Shown piece after piece: positions 22,919 to 34,101 of a stretch of 64,000 nt of DNA. A model generated the notes under the pieces. That model saw nothing but the letters and a program-made list of their open reading frames with translations. It was not told where the DNA came from and did no database searches. The position numbers were made by a program, and so were the translations under genes. The stretch comes from Laccaria trichodermophora (lineage: Eukaryota; Basidiomycota; Agaricomycetes; Agaricales; Hydnangiaceae), in assembly GCA_018417955.1 (NCBI GenBank), contig JACTVC010000012.1, positions 1,054,001-1,118,000 of the forward strand, in the 5' to 3' direction. Positions within the stretch are counted from its first letter, which is position 1; each line of letters opens with the position of its first letter.

Positions 22919-25027
22919 TCAAGTCGTCTTGTACCTCCCTTTTTTCTGTTGTTTCCTGATATACCTTCTGATGCTCGGAATTCCAAACTGCAATAGAAAT
23001 TATTAGTGATCAATTTCTTTGAAGACTTTTTACGAAAAAAAGGGAAATCCCAGAACATCTTGAGGCGAAGTGAACATAACCATAGCTCACCTGGACTATG
23101 GGATAAAGGACCAAGAGAGTCGCACCGATGGCCCAACCCCATCTCACTTTGGTCGGCAAAGGTTCAGTGAATTGGCCTTGGCTCCATTTCGTGATAACCA
23201 GGAGTTCCGTTATAACTGTCGCGAGGAGGAGCCAGACATGCTGGCCCATTCTCACGGCGCGCCTGGAAAATGGGAAAAATAAGACTATTCAGATTCAGCG
23301 CTATTGTGAAGGGAACCGGCATTACCTCGGGTCATTGATGTACTGAAAAAGCTCTCGGACGGCAGGCAAGGCACACAGGAAAACACCCGCAAGGCGCATG
23401 ATGATGATGGGATGGTCCGGTTCCATCCACAATAGGCTCTGCCCAAACAGATCAGATGCCAATGATACCGGCCGTAACAACATTCAAACCTTTAAGTAAA
23501 AAGGATTGAGTTCTGCGGCAAGGAACATAGCCAACAGCATAATAACTGTCGAGTAGTGCAGAAAATCCGTAGCTGTCCCCCACTTGAACGCAGTAAAATC
23601 ATGAGGGGAGAATTGACTGAGGACGCGTTTGGCTTTGGACTTGATTCCACGCGTTTGACGAAAACCTCGCCATTCGTAAGGCTATACGACGTGGATTAGA
23701 CCAGGTATAATGGGGGAAGATGAGACTGCACCTTGACCTCGAAGTATTGGCACACTTTCATCCCTATGACGTCTCGTTGTTCAGAATTGATCTGTTGAGG
23801 TCGATCACACATACCTAAATAAGTCCCCAGCCAATTGCAAACAAGCACGTCAAGAATCCACTTGAAAGTGTATTAAGTAGGTTCCACGTGCCATGTTGCA
23901 CTGGATACGTACATGATCCCACCAGCACTGGAGGGGACCATGAGGCAAAGAAGGTAGATAGCAAATGTATCGTACCTCTGCAAAATTCGGTAATTGATGC
24001 TGCAAGCTGTATTCTGCAAGCTCGAAAGCAATACTGAGGATCTAAAAAAGTTATTTATCAGAGTACACATCACGATCACAATCATTGGATTGACCCAACA
24101 AAACCAGTAGTCCCGCAATATCATAGCCTTTCCAAACCAGCCCAGGGCATGAGCGAGACAGAAGATGTCAATTGCGTTCTGAGATTAGATCGTGTCATCA
24201 GGTTAGCGGATTGCGGCGGTGATACTTAACCGCACCCATAGATTTTTGGCGGTCAGTGCACAATCCTCCGCGTAGCTTTTTTCAGGGAGCGGGACCCCCA
24301 GATTCGAATCGATATATGTCATCATTGTGCGTGCAGTGCCAAGATCTTGGAAGAGGAGGAACACGAGCGCCAACTCATACAAAAGATTGATTCCTAATAC
24401 TATTCGCCAGAACGCAGGATGGGGCCGAATAAAAGGTCCGTCACGGAACTGTATCATGGAAAACGTCAGGAAAGCAGCTATTGCTGCGTAGACCCCCCTG
24501 ACCAGCAGATAAGATGCCTATGCATAAAATTAAAAAACAAACATACACGCGTCTTTTATCCTGACCCTCCTCCAGAACGTCTTGGGTTGTCGCGACATAT
24601 GTGAGAATTAAGAGCCCACAGGCAAGGGAGGAGAGGGTTAACGGATTATAAAAGAACCTTCGAAGTACCAGATGAGCTCAAAGTCAGAGACGAGTGCATT
24701 GACTCACTCTACACTTGTGTCGTGTTTTTCCTGAAAGGGCGTTATTCGCGTGTAGGACTCGGTTCGGTCCGCCTACAGCCGATGTCATTTATCAATTAAA
24801 CATGGAGAAAAAACGCCACCTACATCGTACCCTAAGCAAGTTCGTTGTGTTAAGACACTCAAAGTTCATTTCGTGTGCTGAATGGCGTTTTGTCACGTAC
24901 ATCTAACCGGAACCCCATTGAGCCCTGGTATTGGCTCAACCTCTTGTTGAGGTGACAAAATGGCGTCCGATTCTTCCCCTGGAGAGGTAAGAGACAGGTC
25001 CGGGTTGTCGTCGTGGGTGGAAGCCAT
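22919..25027 (-). CDS. Phosphatidylserine synthase, base-exchange (PTDSS/PSS) type
   Basis: A multi-pass ER-membrane enzyme that makes phosphatidylserine by exchanging serine for the head group of an existing phospholipid. Many small exons encode an unbroken match to animal and plant PSS: [148 protein letters not shown] and AELNPFYLK. The C-terminus has more membrane segments and a basic tail (IRKQQKKGRYKTT), ending at TGA 22919-22921. The first exon (MASTHDDNPDLSL, ATG 25027) and its joining to FFYNP are the least certain part. Ascomycete yeasts use the unrelated CDP-DAG enzyme Cho1, so the presence of this type is notable. Confidence 0.86.
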
Positions 25028-27832
25028 GATGGCCGAGAACTTTGATGTTCTAAGCGTAGAGTGCTGTCTTGAGAGGTTCATTAAGACAACACACACAAAT
25101 TCCATACGCACAAGTTGTGATAGAAGAGTGGTGAGCGCTGAGCAATGACAGGCTTCGAACTCTAGAAAGGGTTGAAGAACAACGAGGAAAAGGCGAGTAC
25201 TATAGCAGTACTAACAGACGTCACTTCTGCTTGGCTCTATTTGTTTCCTGGCCGCGTGACCCCACGTTCGTTCTGCGAACTTTAGCTCGTCGTCCAACGT
25301 TCAACTTGCTTTACATTTATTCACGACTCAAGTGCGTTCACATTTTTGCACCTAAAACTAGCTATCTAGTTTTTGTGGCCTTAGCATCTTCGAAGTCTAA
25401 CTCACACAGCGGCATCCCACATCTGGCCAACATCTGGCGCATATAACTATGTGCTGATTTCTGCTGATTTACATTCAATCAATGTTGAATGACACAGAGA
25501 TCAAACAAGACATCTTCCACTATCTTCCAACGACTCTCGGAATTCATCCGCTTTCAGGGGTATTCCTCGCTGCCTATCCTCGACTATAACCTCCGGTTGC
25601 TCTCCACGAGTCTCCACGCAGATAAACTTAGATCTGGCCGAACAACAATCGCTCCGCGTACCGGTGTGATGGCTGCGAGAACGTCTACACACAGACCATT
25701 TGATGGCATCATACATGAAACGGAAAGAGCCCAGTCGAGTCAATTCAGACGAAAGCCTAGGGAAACCGTTCTGAACACCGGTTACAAGTGCAATGGGCGC
25801 ATGGCTTTCAATCTTGTTCTCGTGATGTTCTGAACTTGATGGCTGTACCTCGCCTGACATCGTGCTTGTTCAAGAATAGAATCCCACATTCGAAAATCCT
25901 CCTACATTCCAACCCCAAATCTGTTGTATGCATTCCTATGCTCGAGGCGCGCTGCAGGTATCTCGACCGAATGGCGGTCACGGAAGCGATCCCGTCAATT
26001 GGAATCGCACTTTTCCTGCTGTCAAAATCGCATGCGAGCGCCCAATTCAACAACCCAAGATACGACCATCTAGGATCCCTAATTCTATATGAAGATAATT
26101 ACCACAATCGCACAGGCCTTGACACGCCGAAACCATTCTGTCTTGTGTTACGGACGGCACTTGTACGTAGTGCTCAGAATCGCTTCCCACAGGAGACGTG
26201 CTCTGACGTGGATAACTGATCTCAGCTCGATACCTCCCGGCGTCAACCGGCGCCAAAGATCGTCACAAGGCCTGATCAGGGGGTTCTTTAACATTGACCT
26301 TTCCCATCAGCCAAGGACTTCTTCCATTGTTGATTGTGCTCTTTTAGTAAGTAAGTACCCACTGTTTAGCGCATAATTTCTAGACTTCACTGATTGTGGC
26401 ACTCAGCTGGCGCTCGCATTTCAACATTCGCGTTTCGTCGGGACGTGACTCTGAGCGAGTGACAAGTCTCCCACTGTCAACTGGACAACACCCGACCCTT
26501 CATTGTGGTAACCGATTTTATCTCAGCCTGTAAGTAAACTTGTCACTTATTATCTGATGTCAGGACTGGCGAGCCCTCCGAGTTAGAAGGATCGAGATAA
26601 ACTCACAGATGAACCGAAAGTTTGGAAGGTTTGGTATGCGAGCCTGAGGTTTGCACTGGATTTGTATGGCCCGCCTTCCGCGGATGATTGCGCAATAGTG
26701 AGGTTCGCATCGACAACTTCATTTCAGCTTACTCCTCAACAGTCGATACCTCCTGGCTCATTTTTCGTATACACACGCGGATGGCCAGTAGCTTTTTCCA
26801 TTACGTGCAACGCCACATATCTGGAGTCTTCCTTCAATTCCACTTTTTGGTGCGACACCTGTTCTGGGCTAAGTGTTTAAGCTGGATGCCTGCTAAATTC
26901 TCGCCTTCAGGTTCACTCTTCCGAGCGGTCTGCTTTTGGGAACTAGTCTCCCTCACACGATCACCCACTCTGAGTGTTATAATTTATTAGTCCGAACGTG
27001 ATTTCATCGATAATTCCAGAATCTCATATTTGACCCAAAAAACGTCTATTTCTTTAATGTTTTTCTCTAATGTTTTTGGCACGTACGTCAAGCATTCAAG
27101 GGCATAAAACCCCATTACGGACGTAACACTTTACCTCATCATTGATCGCGCCTACGTTCGGGCTGTGAAGATGCCGAGATGCTCTGTCTATTGTAATTTG
27201 TTGGGCTTCTTGTACTCGGCCTTCTTGTCATCGGGGGGACCTACATGGAGATGTTGACGCTCAATGCCGACAGATACGTCCATTTTTGAACCAAGTTCTT
27301 GTCATTTTCACGAAGACCAAGATATCCACGTTGAGTGGTTCTTGGCAGAGGACGACCCTGACCGAGATCTTCAAAATGTTCGCGGACTTATTATAGCGCG
27401 GAGGTAGTTCCGCAAGTTCGGGACCTCCAGACAACTGGGACTTCAAGGCTGGTATGTGTTTCCGATAGGGAAAGCTTGTTCACCAAAGTCCAGTTGATAT
27501 CCACATGTTTCGTGGATAATATAATCCATCCATTGTCTGGTGCGAACCTGATCCTCAGGGCGATAAGCCCATTCTTGGGAAGATTGTGATCCAGAATATC
27601 GTCACGCGAAGTTGAAGGCTTTTCTACCAATTTCTACCTCCCAGGAGACTCCATCCCAGGCATCCGCCAGGCGGAAGCATCTTCTAATCAACACCCGAAT
27701 CGGGAGATGCTTCATCTGCCAACGCCGGCACCTACGATCTGGAAGCTGGATCTCTATTTGTTACTTAATGACCCCGGCTGCACTTAAGGGCAAGGACCAT
27801 TTCCTTAAGGTTGTTCCCTTCCGCTCCTTACC
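25028..27832. other. Gene-poor region with degenerate frames
   Basis: Short frames occur on both strands. A plus-strand start MLNDTEIKQDIFHYLP at about 25482 looks weakly F-box-like but stops after about 35 codons, and following gene-like pieces are in other frames. A minus-strand frame at 27391-27630 is 79 codons without a recognisable motif. I could not assemble a gene and suspect old, decayed genes. Confidence 0.4.
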
Positions 27833-29408
27833 ATGATGTCCTCAGAGGTCTTCCAACCAATGCAACTCAAGGGAGAGATAATGGACCTCGAGTTCACTCT
27901 CGACACCGACCACAGGTTAGTACACCTTCGTGCGCTCGGGCGCCTTCAATTCAACTAGCCGAACTAATTAACCGTTGGCCCCCCTCTACCACCGAATAAT
28001 AAACCAAAAATAGGAAAAGGAGAAGAAATCGCACTACGCAAAGTTGCCTGAATTGTCATACCTCTAAACGCAAGGTGCGCTCATTCCTATCAGAAAAAAT
28101 AAGCAATAGCGCTCATTGTACATACAGTGCGATCGCAAACGCCCTTGCCAGAGATGTATTCAGCTTGGCCTGGAAAGTCCACCTTTACCTCTACGTCTTC
28201 GCCTTTCATTTATAGGAATAATGGTGGTTTTTAGACTGGTCTTTGTGTCTATGAGATCGATGACCCCGCTCTAAGGTGAGTCACTCTCGCATACTATCGA
28301 CGAAAACGATGATGACACTGTAACAGGGACGATCCTTCCGTCGACGAAAATACACGTCTGAGAAACCGAATCGCCGAATTGGAGTCTCTCGTTCGCGAGC
28401 TCAGAGGTATGATTTTCGTGGCAGTTGCACAATACCTCGGCTGATTAACGTCTAGGCAAACCACACCCCAGGTGGGCGGAAAGTAATTTTCGAGACGGAG
28501 ATCCAAATGAAAAATGGCATTCTAGAGCCACAAAATGTGTCTCCCTTTCAAAACGAAATACCCAACTTCCGGATGAGCTCTCAAGAAATGGTCGCGCACT
28601 ACCCTCTCTTCTCAGCCCTATTAAAACAGAGCCGGCTACTGACGTCAGTCCTCACCTCTATCGTTTTTCACCTTCTCCTGCACCGTCGATGCGATACCAC
28701 CATACATTCCAGGCTCCTCGAAGCAATTCATCATCGTCATTTGAAAACGACCAGCGCCAATCGTACACATCATCAAATGGCACTACAATCCCCTATCATC
28801 ACCACCCTCCCGCCAGCCCACAATATAACGGAACACATAATCCTGGGTCAACGCCTTCGTCGTATTCAGAGGGCGGCGGCGGCAATTATTCACTGTCGAG
28901 CAGTGATGAAGGTCACAATTATGGAGATAATTTTCCTGGAAATACAGCAACGCCCCAGGCCTTTTGTCCTTGCCGGACCAACCCAGCAACGGGTGTCGCG
29001 TATATCTCGCTCTCGCAACAGCTTCAAAATTGCTTAAACTCCTTGCGGCAATTTAGCCATCACCCACCGAATACTCCTTGTCTATTGTATCGCCGCATCG
29101 CCGAGCTGAACAGTCTTTTGCAGTGCGTTATAATTTACTTACATCCCTGAAGCTGATTCAATTTTTATTCAATTAACAGAAGTAACAACAATTCCGACGC
29201 TAGTGCGCCATCATACGATAGTGGCACCCCTTCGGATGAACTTTTGACACCCTTGTCGGCTTCCAGTGGGCCAGGTTCATTCCATCCTACGGGGTCTCCC
29301 GATGTTTCGCCTCAAGAGTGGAACAACATGGCAACAGCTGGCTATAACCCTTATTTTCCTTTGCCTCCAGGAGACCACCACACCGTATATACCCACGTTA
29401 TGAGTTGA
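27833..29408 (+). CDS. Zn2Cys6 binuclear-cluster transcription factor
   Basis: A fungal-specific DNA-binding regulator. Exon 1 (MMSSEVFQPMQLKGEIMD, ATG 27833) joins to exons encoding RKRRRNRTTQSCLNCHTSKRKC, DRKRPCQRCIQLGL and TGLCVYEIDDPAL. The cysteine spacing C-x2-C-x6-C...C-x2-C-x6-C is that of the Zn(II)2Cys6 cluster. A short helical, leucine-spaced stretch (RLRNRIAELESLVREL) right after it is the usual dimerisation coiled coil. The rest is Ser/Pro/Asn-rich with a conserved-looking block containing FCPCRTNPATG and NCLNSLRQF. It lacks the large fungal_trans middle domain, so it is a compact factor. The stop is TGA 29406-29408, only 128 bp from the convergent TANGO2 gene. Its targets cannot be inferred. 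Confidence 0.88.
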
Positions 29409-29536
29409 ACGCCCCGTCTTGACATATCTTGCTGTATCCCTGCTTTCTCATCTTGTTTTGTCGCTTTGATATTAGAGCATTGAGCCACATGCACACCTTT
29501 GTATGCCTAGGATGTATTTTATTGTGACAGTGTAAT

Positions 29537-30682
29537 TCATGTGCACGTCTGAACGTTGATATTAAAACGGAACCTCCGCTCGGTGGGTGGTTCTAGCTTG
29601 ACCGCTTGACCGTCTACAAGTTTCCAGACATCCCTCTCGATGAAAAGAACCGCTCCATCTCTACGCACCAAAAGAACTGTCGATAAACGCGTTCCGTAGA
29701 ATGCTGGTTTCACATATTCGGTCGAGCCTTCAATCGTAATTGGAACAGCCGCGACGTGGACAGTATTTCGCAGTTGAGAGCGGTGTGTGATAGGTTCAGG
29801 CGAGCGCCATCTTTCGAAGAAATTTTGATGTGTCAAAAAATTCGCAACGATAAAAACGGAAGTACTCACGCAAGGACTTCGAATAGATGGTCCGTGATGT
29901 TCGTCTCAGTCCATTCCTTTGTTAAAGAAGGATGCAGAATAGGGCCCAGGTCGTGACTGGCTTGATTTATTTTGGGCCAGTCGTTACCTCCGGCGCCATC
30001 AACGCCATTTGAGACACCCCCACAGGAACGCTCTTGCGTGGAGAGGAAGCGGGACGTGATTGTTCCACCCGAGCCATGATTTGTAACCAACAGAGACTCA
30101 TAACTTAATTTTCCGTCGGGTCGTAATGCAGGAGATAAAAGAAGTAAATTGAACCCAGCAAACACTGCGTTTGGCGAAACGATCTTTCCTACCTCGTCCT
30201 GCAAGGCATGGGCGGATTCCGACAAGAGAAAAGATGAGGTCAGCTCCCCCCTCGAAGAATCAAATTTCTTCGCAGGTTCGGTTATGTTCGTCCTTTAAAG
30301 TTATGAACAATCATCGATCTGTCATGCCTCTGAATTAGTAGCCACGTAAACCTACTTACAGTAGCGCAACCCTCCCAGCTCGGTTAATGCCTAACCAAGT
30401 TCCTCCAGCCTTTTCGTCCCGACCGGATAGGATGTTGCCTGGGCTCTCTGGATTGGGAGCATGATTCTCAAAGGAGTGGAAATGAGCTTCCAGTGTGGGT
30501 CTATCTAGAAATTCATCCCGATTGTTGGCAAGGATACTACATGCGTTCCAATAATCGTTCATCGTCAGCCCGTCAGAGGTATATTTGTGGAGGGACGAGA
30601 CCACGAGCAACAGATTGCTGGATCGCTTCAACACTCACAGCGAGTAATCTGGGTGCTCAAGGGTCCATACGCCTATGCACAT
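29537..30682 (-). CDS. TANGO2/NRDE-family protein
   Basis: Named for the NRDE motif. Animal TANGO2 has been linked to Golgi organisation, mitochondrial metabolism and heme transport, and the biochemical role is still debated. Exon 1 encodes MCIGVWTLEHPDYSL (ATG 30682). The next encodes ILANNRDEFLDRPT, then GRDEKAGGTWLGINRAGRVALLTN, the family hallmark. Later blocks include FAGFNLLLLSP, YESLLVTNHG, and near the C-terminus YGTRLSTVLLVRRDGAVLFIER, which matches the family's conserved 'YGTRSSTV.L' element. It ends at TGA 29537-29539. There are four exons. The 5' end is 470 bp from the start of the divergent Arp6 gene, and the spacing makes a shared promoter region plausible. Confidence 0.9.
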
Positions 30683-31152
30683 TTTCAACCCAAATCAGGG
30701 ATACACGCCACCAACTAGAAAGTAATAAGGACGAGATTCGGTGAGGCTATTCCGCTCCGAGGGTAGGGTTAGACTGACCTCAAGAATTTAACGCAAAATC
30801 CGTGGGTTTACTGGCGTTATAATATCAAAGTCAGAAGGAATCAGACTCGTCATATAGAATGTAGGACTAACGCAGAGTAGTTAGATCTCTCGGGAAGTTC
30901 AAGAGCCTGCAGATGGCTTGAGAGTTTGCCCAATTTTACCAGGCACGGGAAGCAACAGTGAATCTGTGAATTGAGGTTAGGTGATCCTGCTTGCGTACGT
31001 ATACGTCGGTTACCGTGAAATCGATTTGAACTGACTTCAAGAAGGTTTGAACTTACAGGAGTCAAGGTAATTCCAATTTCCTGCAAACCTGAGGATTCCC
31101 ACGCTGTTCACTGCTCTTTCTTCAATCACCAGCGACATACTCACAAGGTTTG
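30683..31152. other. Divergent promoter region between TANGO2 and Arp6 genes
   Basis: 470 bp lie between two divergent start codons. A 78-codon minus-strand frame at 30850-31086 overlaps it, but it starts in a non-ATG codon and has no recognisable domain. I treat the region as regulatory. Confidence 0.5.
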
Positions 31153-32974
31153 ATGAGAAAACCCGTCGTAGTCCTTGATAATGGCGCGTCCACTATCAAG
31201 GCGGGCATAGTCGATGAACATGTAGGACTGGCTCCGAGGTGTGCACTCTCATTTTCTTTACTGTGACCGCTGGGACGTTACAATACCTACAGAATCATTT
31301 CAAACGCAGTTGTTCGTTCGAAAGGGGACAAAATGACATACTTTGGCCATGAAACCGAAAAATGCAAGGACTACTCCTCGTTGCATTATCGGTTACCATT
31401 CGAGAAGGTTTCTATTTCTTCTCACCCTTGTGAAGCTATAGTACCTCACAGAAGACAAGGGGTATCTTGTGGATTGGGATGCGCAAAAGGCAGTGTGGGA
31501 CGGGATTTTCTCGGATGAAGTATTTGGGGTAGGAGAATACAGCTCTGGGGAAATGACTCACGCACGTTGACATTCTTTAAGAATAGGTGAACACATCAGA
31601 AGCATCTCTTCTGATAACAGAGCCCTATTTCAATCTGCCAAATATTCAAGAGGTTTATGATCAATTCGTTTTCGAGGAATACGAGTTTGATTCTTATTAT
31701 CGTTGCGCGCGTATGTTTCGTTAATGGCCTCGTCAACTATTTTTAACCAAGCGACAATTTCTGGACTAGCTGCATCTTTAATTCCATATGGAGATCTTTT
31801 CGCAAAACCGATGTCTCCCCAACCAGAATGCATCCTGGTTGTAGACTCTGGCTTCAGCTTCACGCATGTCGTACCGATTATTAATGAGAAGGTAATTTGG
31901 ACGGCGGTCAGTCGGTGAGGATAGTTTCCCTGAGTTTTGCATCCCCTCTTACCCTGGATACCAAGGCTGGACGTCGGAGGTAAGCTGTTGACGAATCAAT
32001 TGAAGGAACTCGTGTCATTTCGGCAATGGAACATGATGGATGAGACCTACATTATGAATCATGTCAAAGAGTCTTGTTCCTACGTGTCCACCAACTTCAA
32101 AGAGGACTTGGAAGTATGTCGGTAAGAAGATTACGTGCTTTTGTGGGGTTATAGCTAAAGTGCCCAGCCAGAACAGACCTAAAACGAAATTCCATTGTCC
32201 AAGAATATATCCTTCCGGACCTCTCAACACATCGTAAAGGCCGTGTACGACAACTCGACGACATTGTAACTGACACCGATCAGATTCTCGTCATGAATAA
32301 TGAGAGATTCACAGTCCCCGAACTTGTTTTTCGCCCAGATGACATTGGTCAGTCCTTCCTTGATCAACTTCCCGCCGCGCTCATATTATTTTATCAGGAA
32401 TTGATCAAGGTGGCCTTGCTGAAATGATTGTTTTTTCCATTTCAAAGCTACCCAGCGATCTTCAGGGAATGTTCTGGTCTAATATCGGCTTGATAGGAGG
32501 CAACACCAAATTTAAGGGGTTTCGTGAGAGATTGTGTGTTTTAACGAAAGTCCATTTAGACACGAACCCCGAATTGACCATGGAAAAAACAGGATATCCG
32601 AATTACAAACTGTGGCGCCCGTTGACTGCGAGGTCGTTATCTACGAAGCTGAAGAGTACGTGCACTGATAATCGAGTTAACTAAACACCCCAAAAGCTGC
32701 GTACTCATTCCACCTACTCAGCCCCATCACAGAAGCGTACCAAGCAGCATACAACTTTGCGAGCATGCCTACGTTCGCTCAGTATGTCGTCACACGGGCA
32801 GAGTATGCTGAAAGTGGAAGCAATGCTTCTCGAAGGAAGTTTCGTGACTGGAAACCTCAAGAACCTGAGAAAGAGAAGCCCAAAGATAATTCGAAGCTGA
32901 AAGGGAAACAACGGGATGACGATCGTACCCAACCTTCTGGCAAGTTGACAAGAACTAGAAGCAAAAGACGTTGA
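31153..32974 (+). CDS. ARP6: Actin-related protein 6 (SWR1 chromatin-remodelling subunit)
   Basis: Arp6 is a nuclear actin-related subunit of the SWR1 complex, which exchanges H2A for H2A.Z in nucleosomes. The start [19 protein letters not shown] is the actin-fold phosphate-1 loop. Then come [130 protein letters not shown] and [14 protein letters not shown]. The GYLV and KLLTN blocks separate Arp6 from actin and other Arps. About nine exons end at TGA 32972-32974. After the usual C-terminal end there is an extra tail of about 35 residues, strongly charged and basic at its end (RTRSKRR). Confidence 0.93.
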
Positions 32975-34101
32975 ATTTTGAATTCCGCCGTGTATGAAGT
33001 TTGCAAACGTGTATGGTTTGAACCTTTACGCGATCTTGTATTGTTGTCTGCCCTAGGCAATCCAATTTCTTTGGAGATCAAGCTGTCCATCTTACAAACT
33101 CAGGTGACCGACGCCCTCGCAACGCCTCCGCCATCCACACGAGAGGGTACAGATGTTATCTTTTGAGAGCTATCGCTCGCGGCGCAGGGTCCGCATCGGA
33201 CAACGAACAAGGGCTACCAAATGATGATTCACCTGGAACATGAACACGAGTTTAAACGCGATAACGCCAGAAAGGAAAGTCAGAATCCAACCTTGGGATG
33301 CTAACCAAGCCCAATTGGTTAAGAAGAGCCTCAGCAACCCATCGTATCAGTGCGGTATTCAAAAGAATTGATGTGCCCTCTGAGTACCAAATACACCTTG
33401 CGGGTTCGCTTACATGGTAGACCCACCTTTGCGCTCGAGAAGAATCCGTTCATCATTCAGCTATCAAGGTCCAGATTCTATCCGCAACGAAGCAACAGGC
33501 CCCGCCTGCCACGCCGCGTTCTAAAAGTTACCCCAGGTCAATGAGTTTCCAAATACGCTTGTGGGTTTGGCGCTGGGCCCTTCATTTACCATTTTTTAAT
33601 TTGGAAATCGACTTGTCAACTGGATAAAGCTGTTGTACCCATGCCAAGGTAGGTTTACTTGGTATGAACGCTGTTCCCGGGCCCAAGTATGGTTTTGGAA
33701 GCGATGTAAAGTGGACAACATTTCGAAGGTTAGTGTGAGAAGTACAATTGGTGCCTGAGATTGTCGAAGTGCCACGCTTCGTAAGAAGTAGTTATCTATA
33801 GCCAGGTTTAGATTTTGAGCGATATGTGCTTGAGCGATAAGCGCCGTGCAAGCAACCTTGAAACTTGAAGAGCGTTAGTTGTACTAATGGTTGTCCATAT
33901 CGCAAACCCTCATACTCAAGACCAATCGCGATCGATAACAGAATAACTAGGCGCTATCATAGTACGTTTCGTATAGTTGAAATCCTTTGAGAAATCGTCA
34001 TTGAAGAGTACATAAATGCAAAAAAGGAAAAGACTGAGATCATAAGAGGGGTCGTAAATGAGGAAATGTAGAATTCAATTTCCAAAAGAAACCCTCAGCC
34101 T
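32975..34101. other. Intergenic region between convergent genes
   Basis: 1.1 kb lie between the Arp6 and importin stop codons. Plus-strand frames at 32978-33166 and 33350-33544 are about 63 codons each without motifs. The first opens four bases after the Arp6 stop and is probably 3' UTR. I see no gene. Confidence 0.45.
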
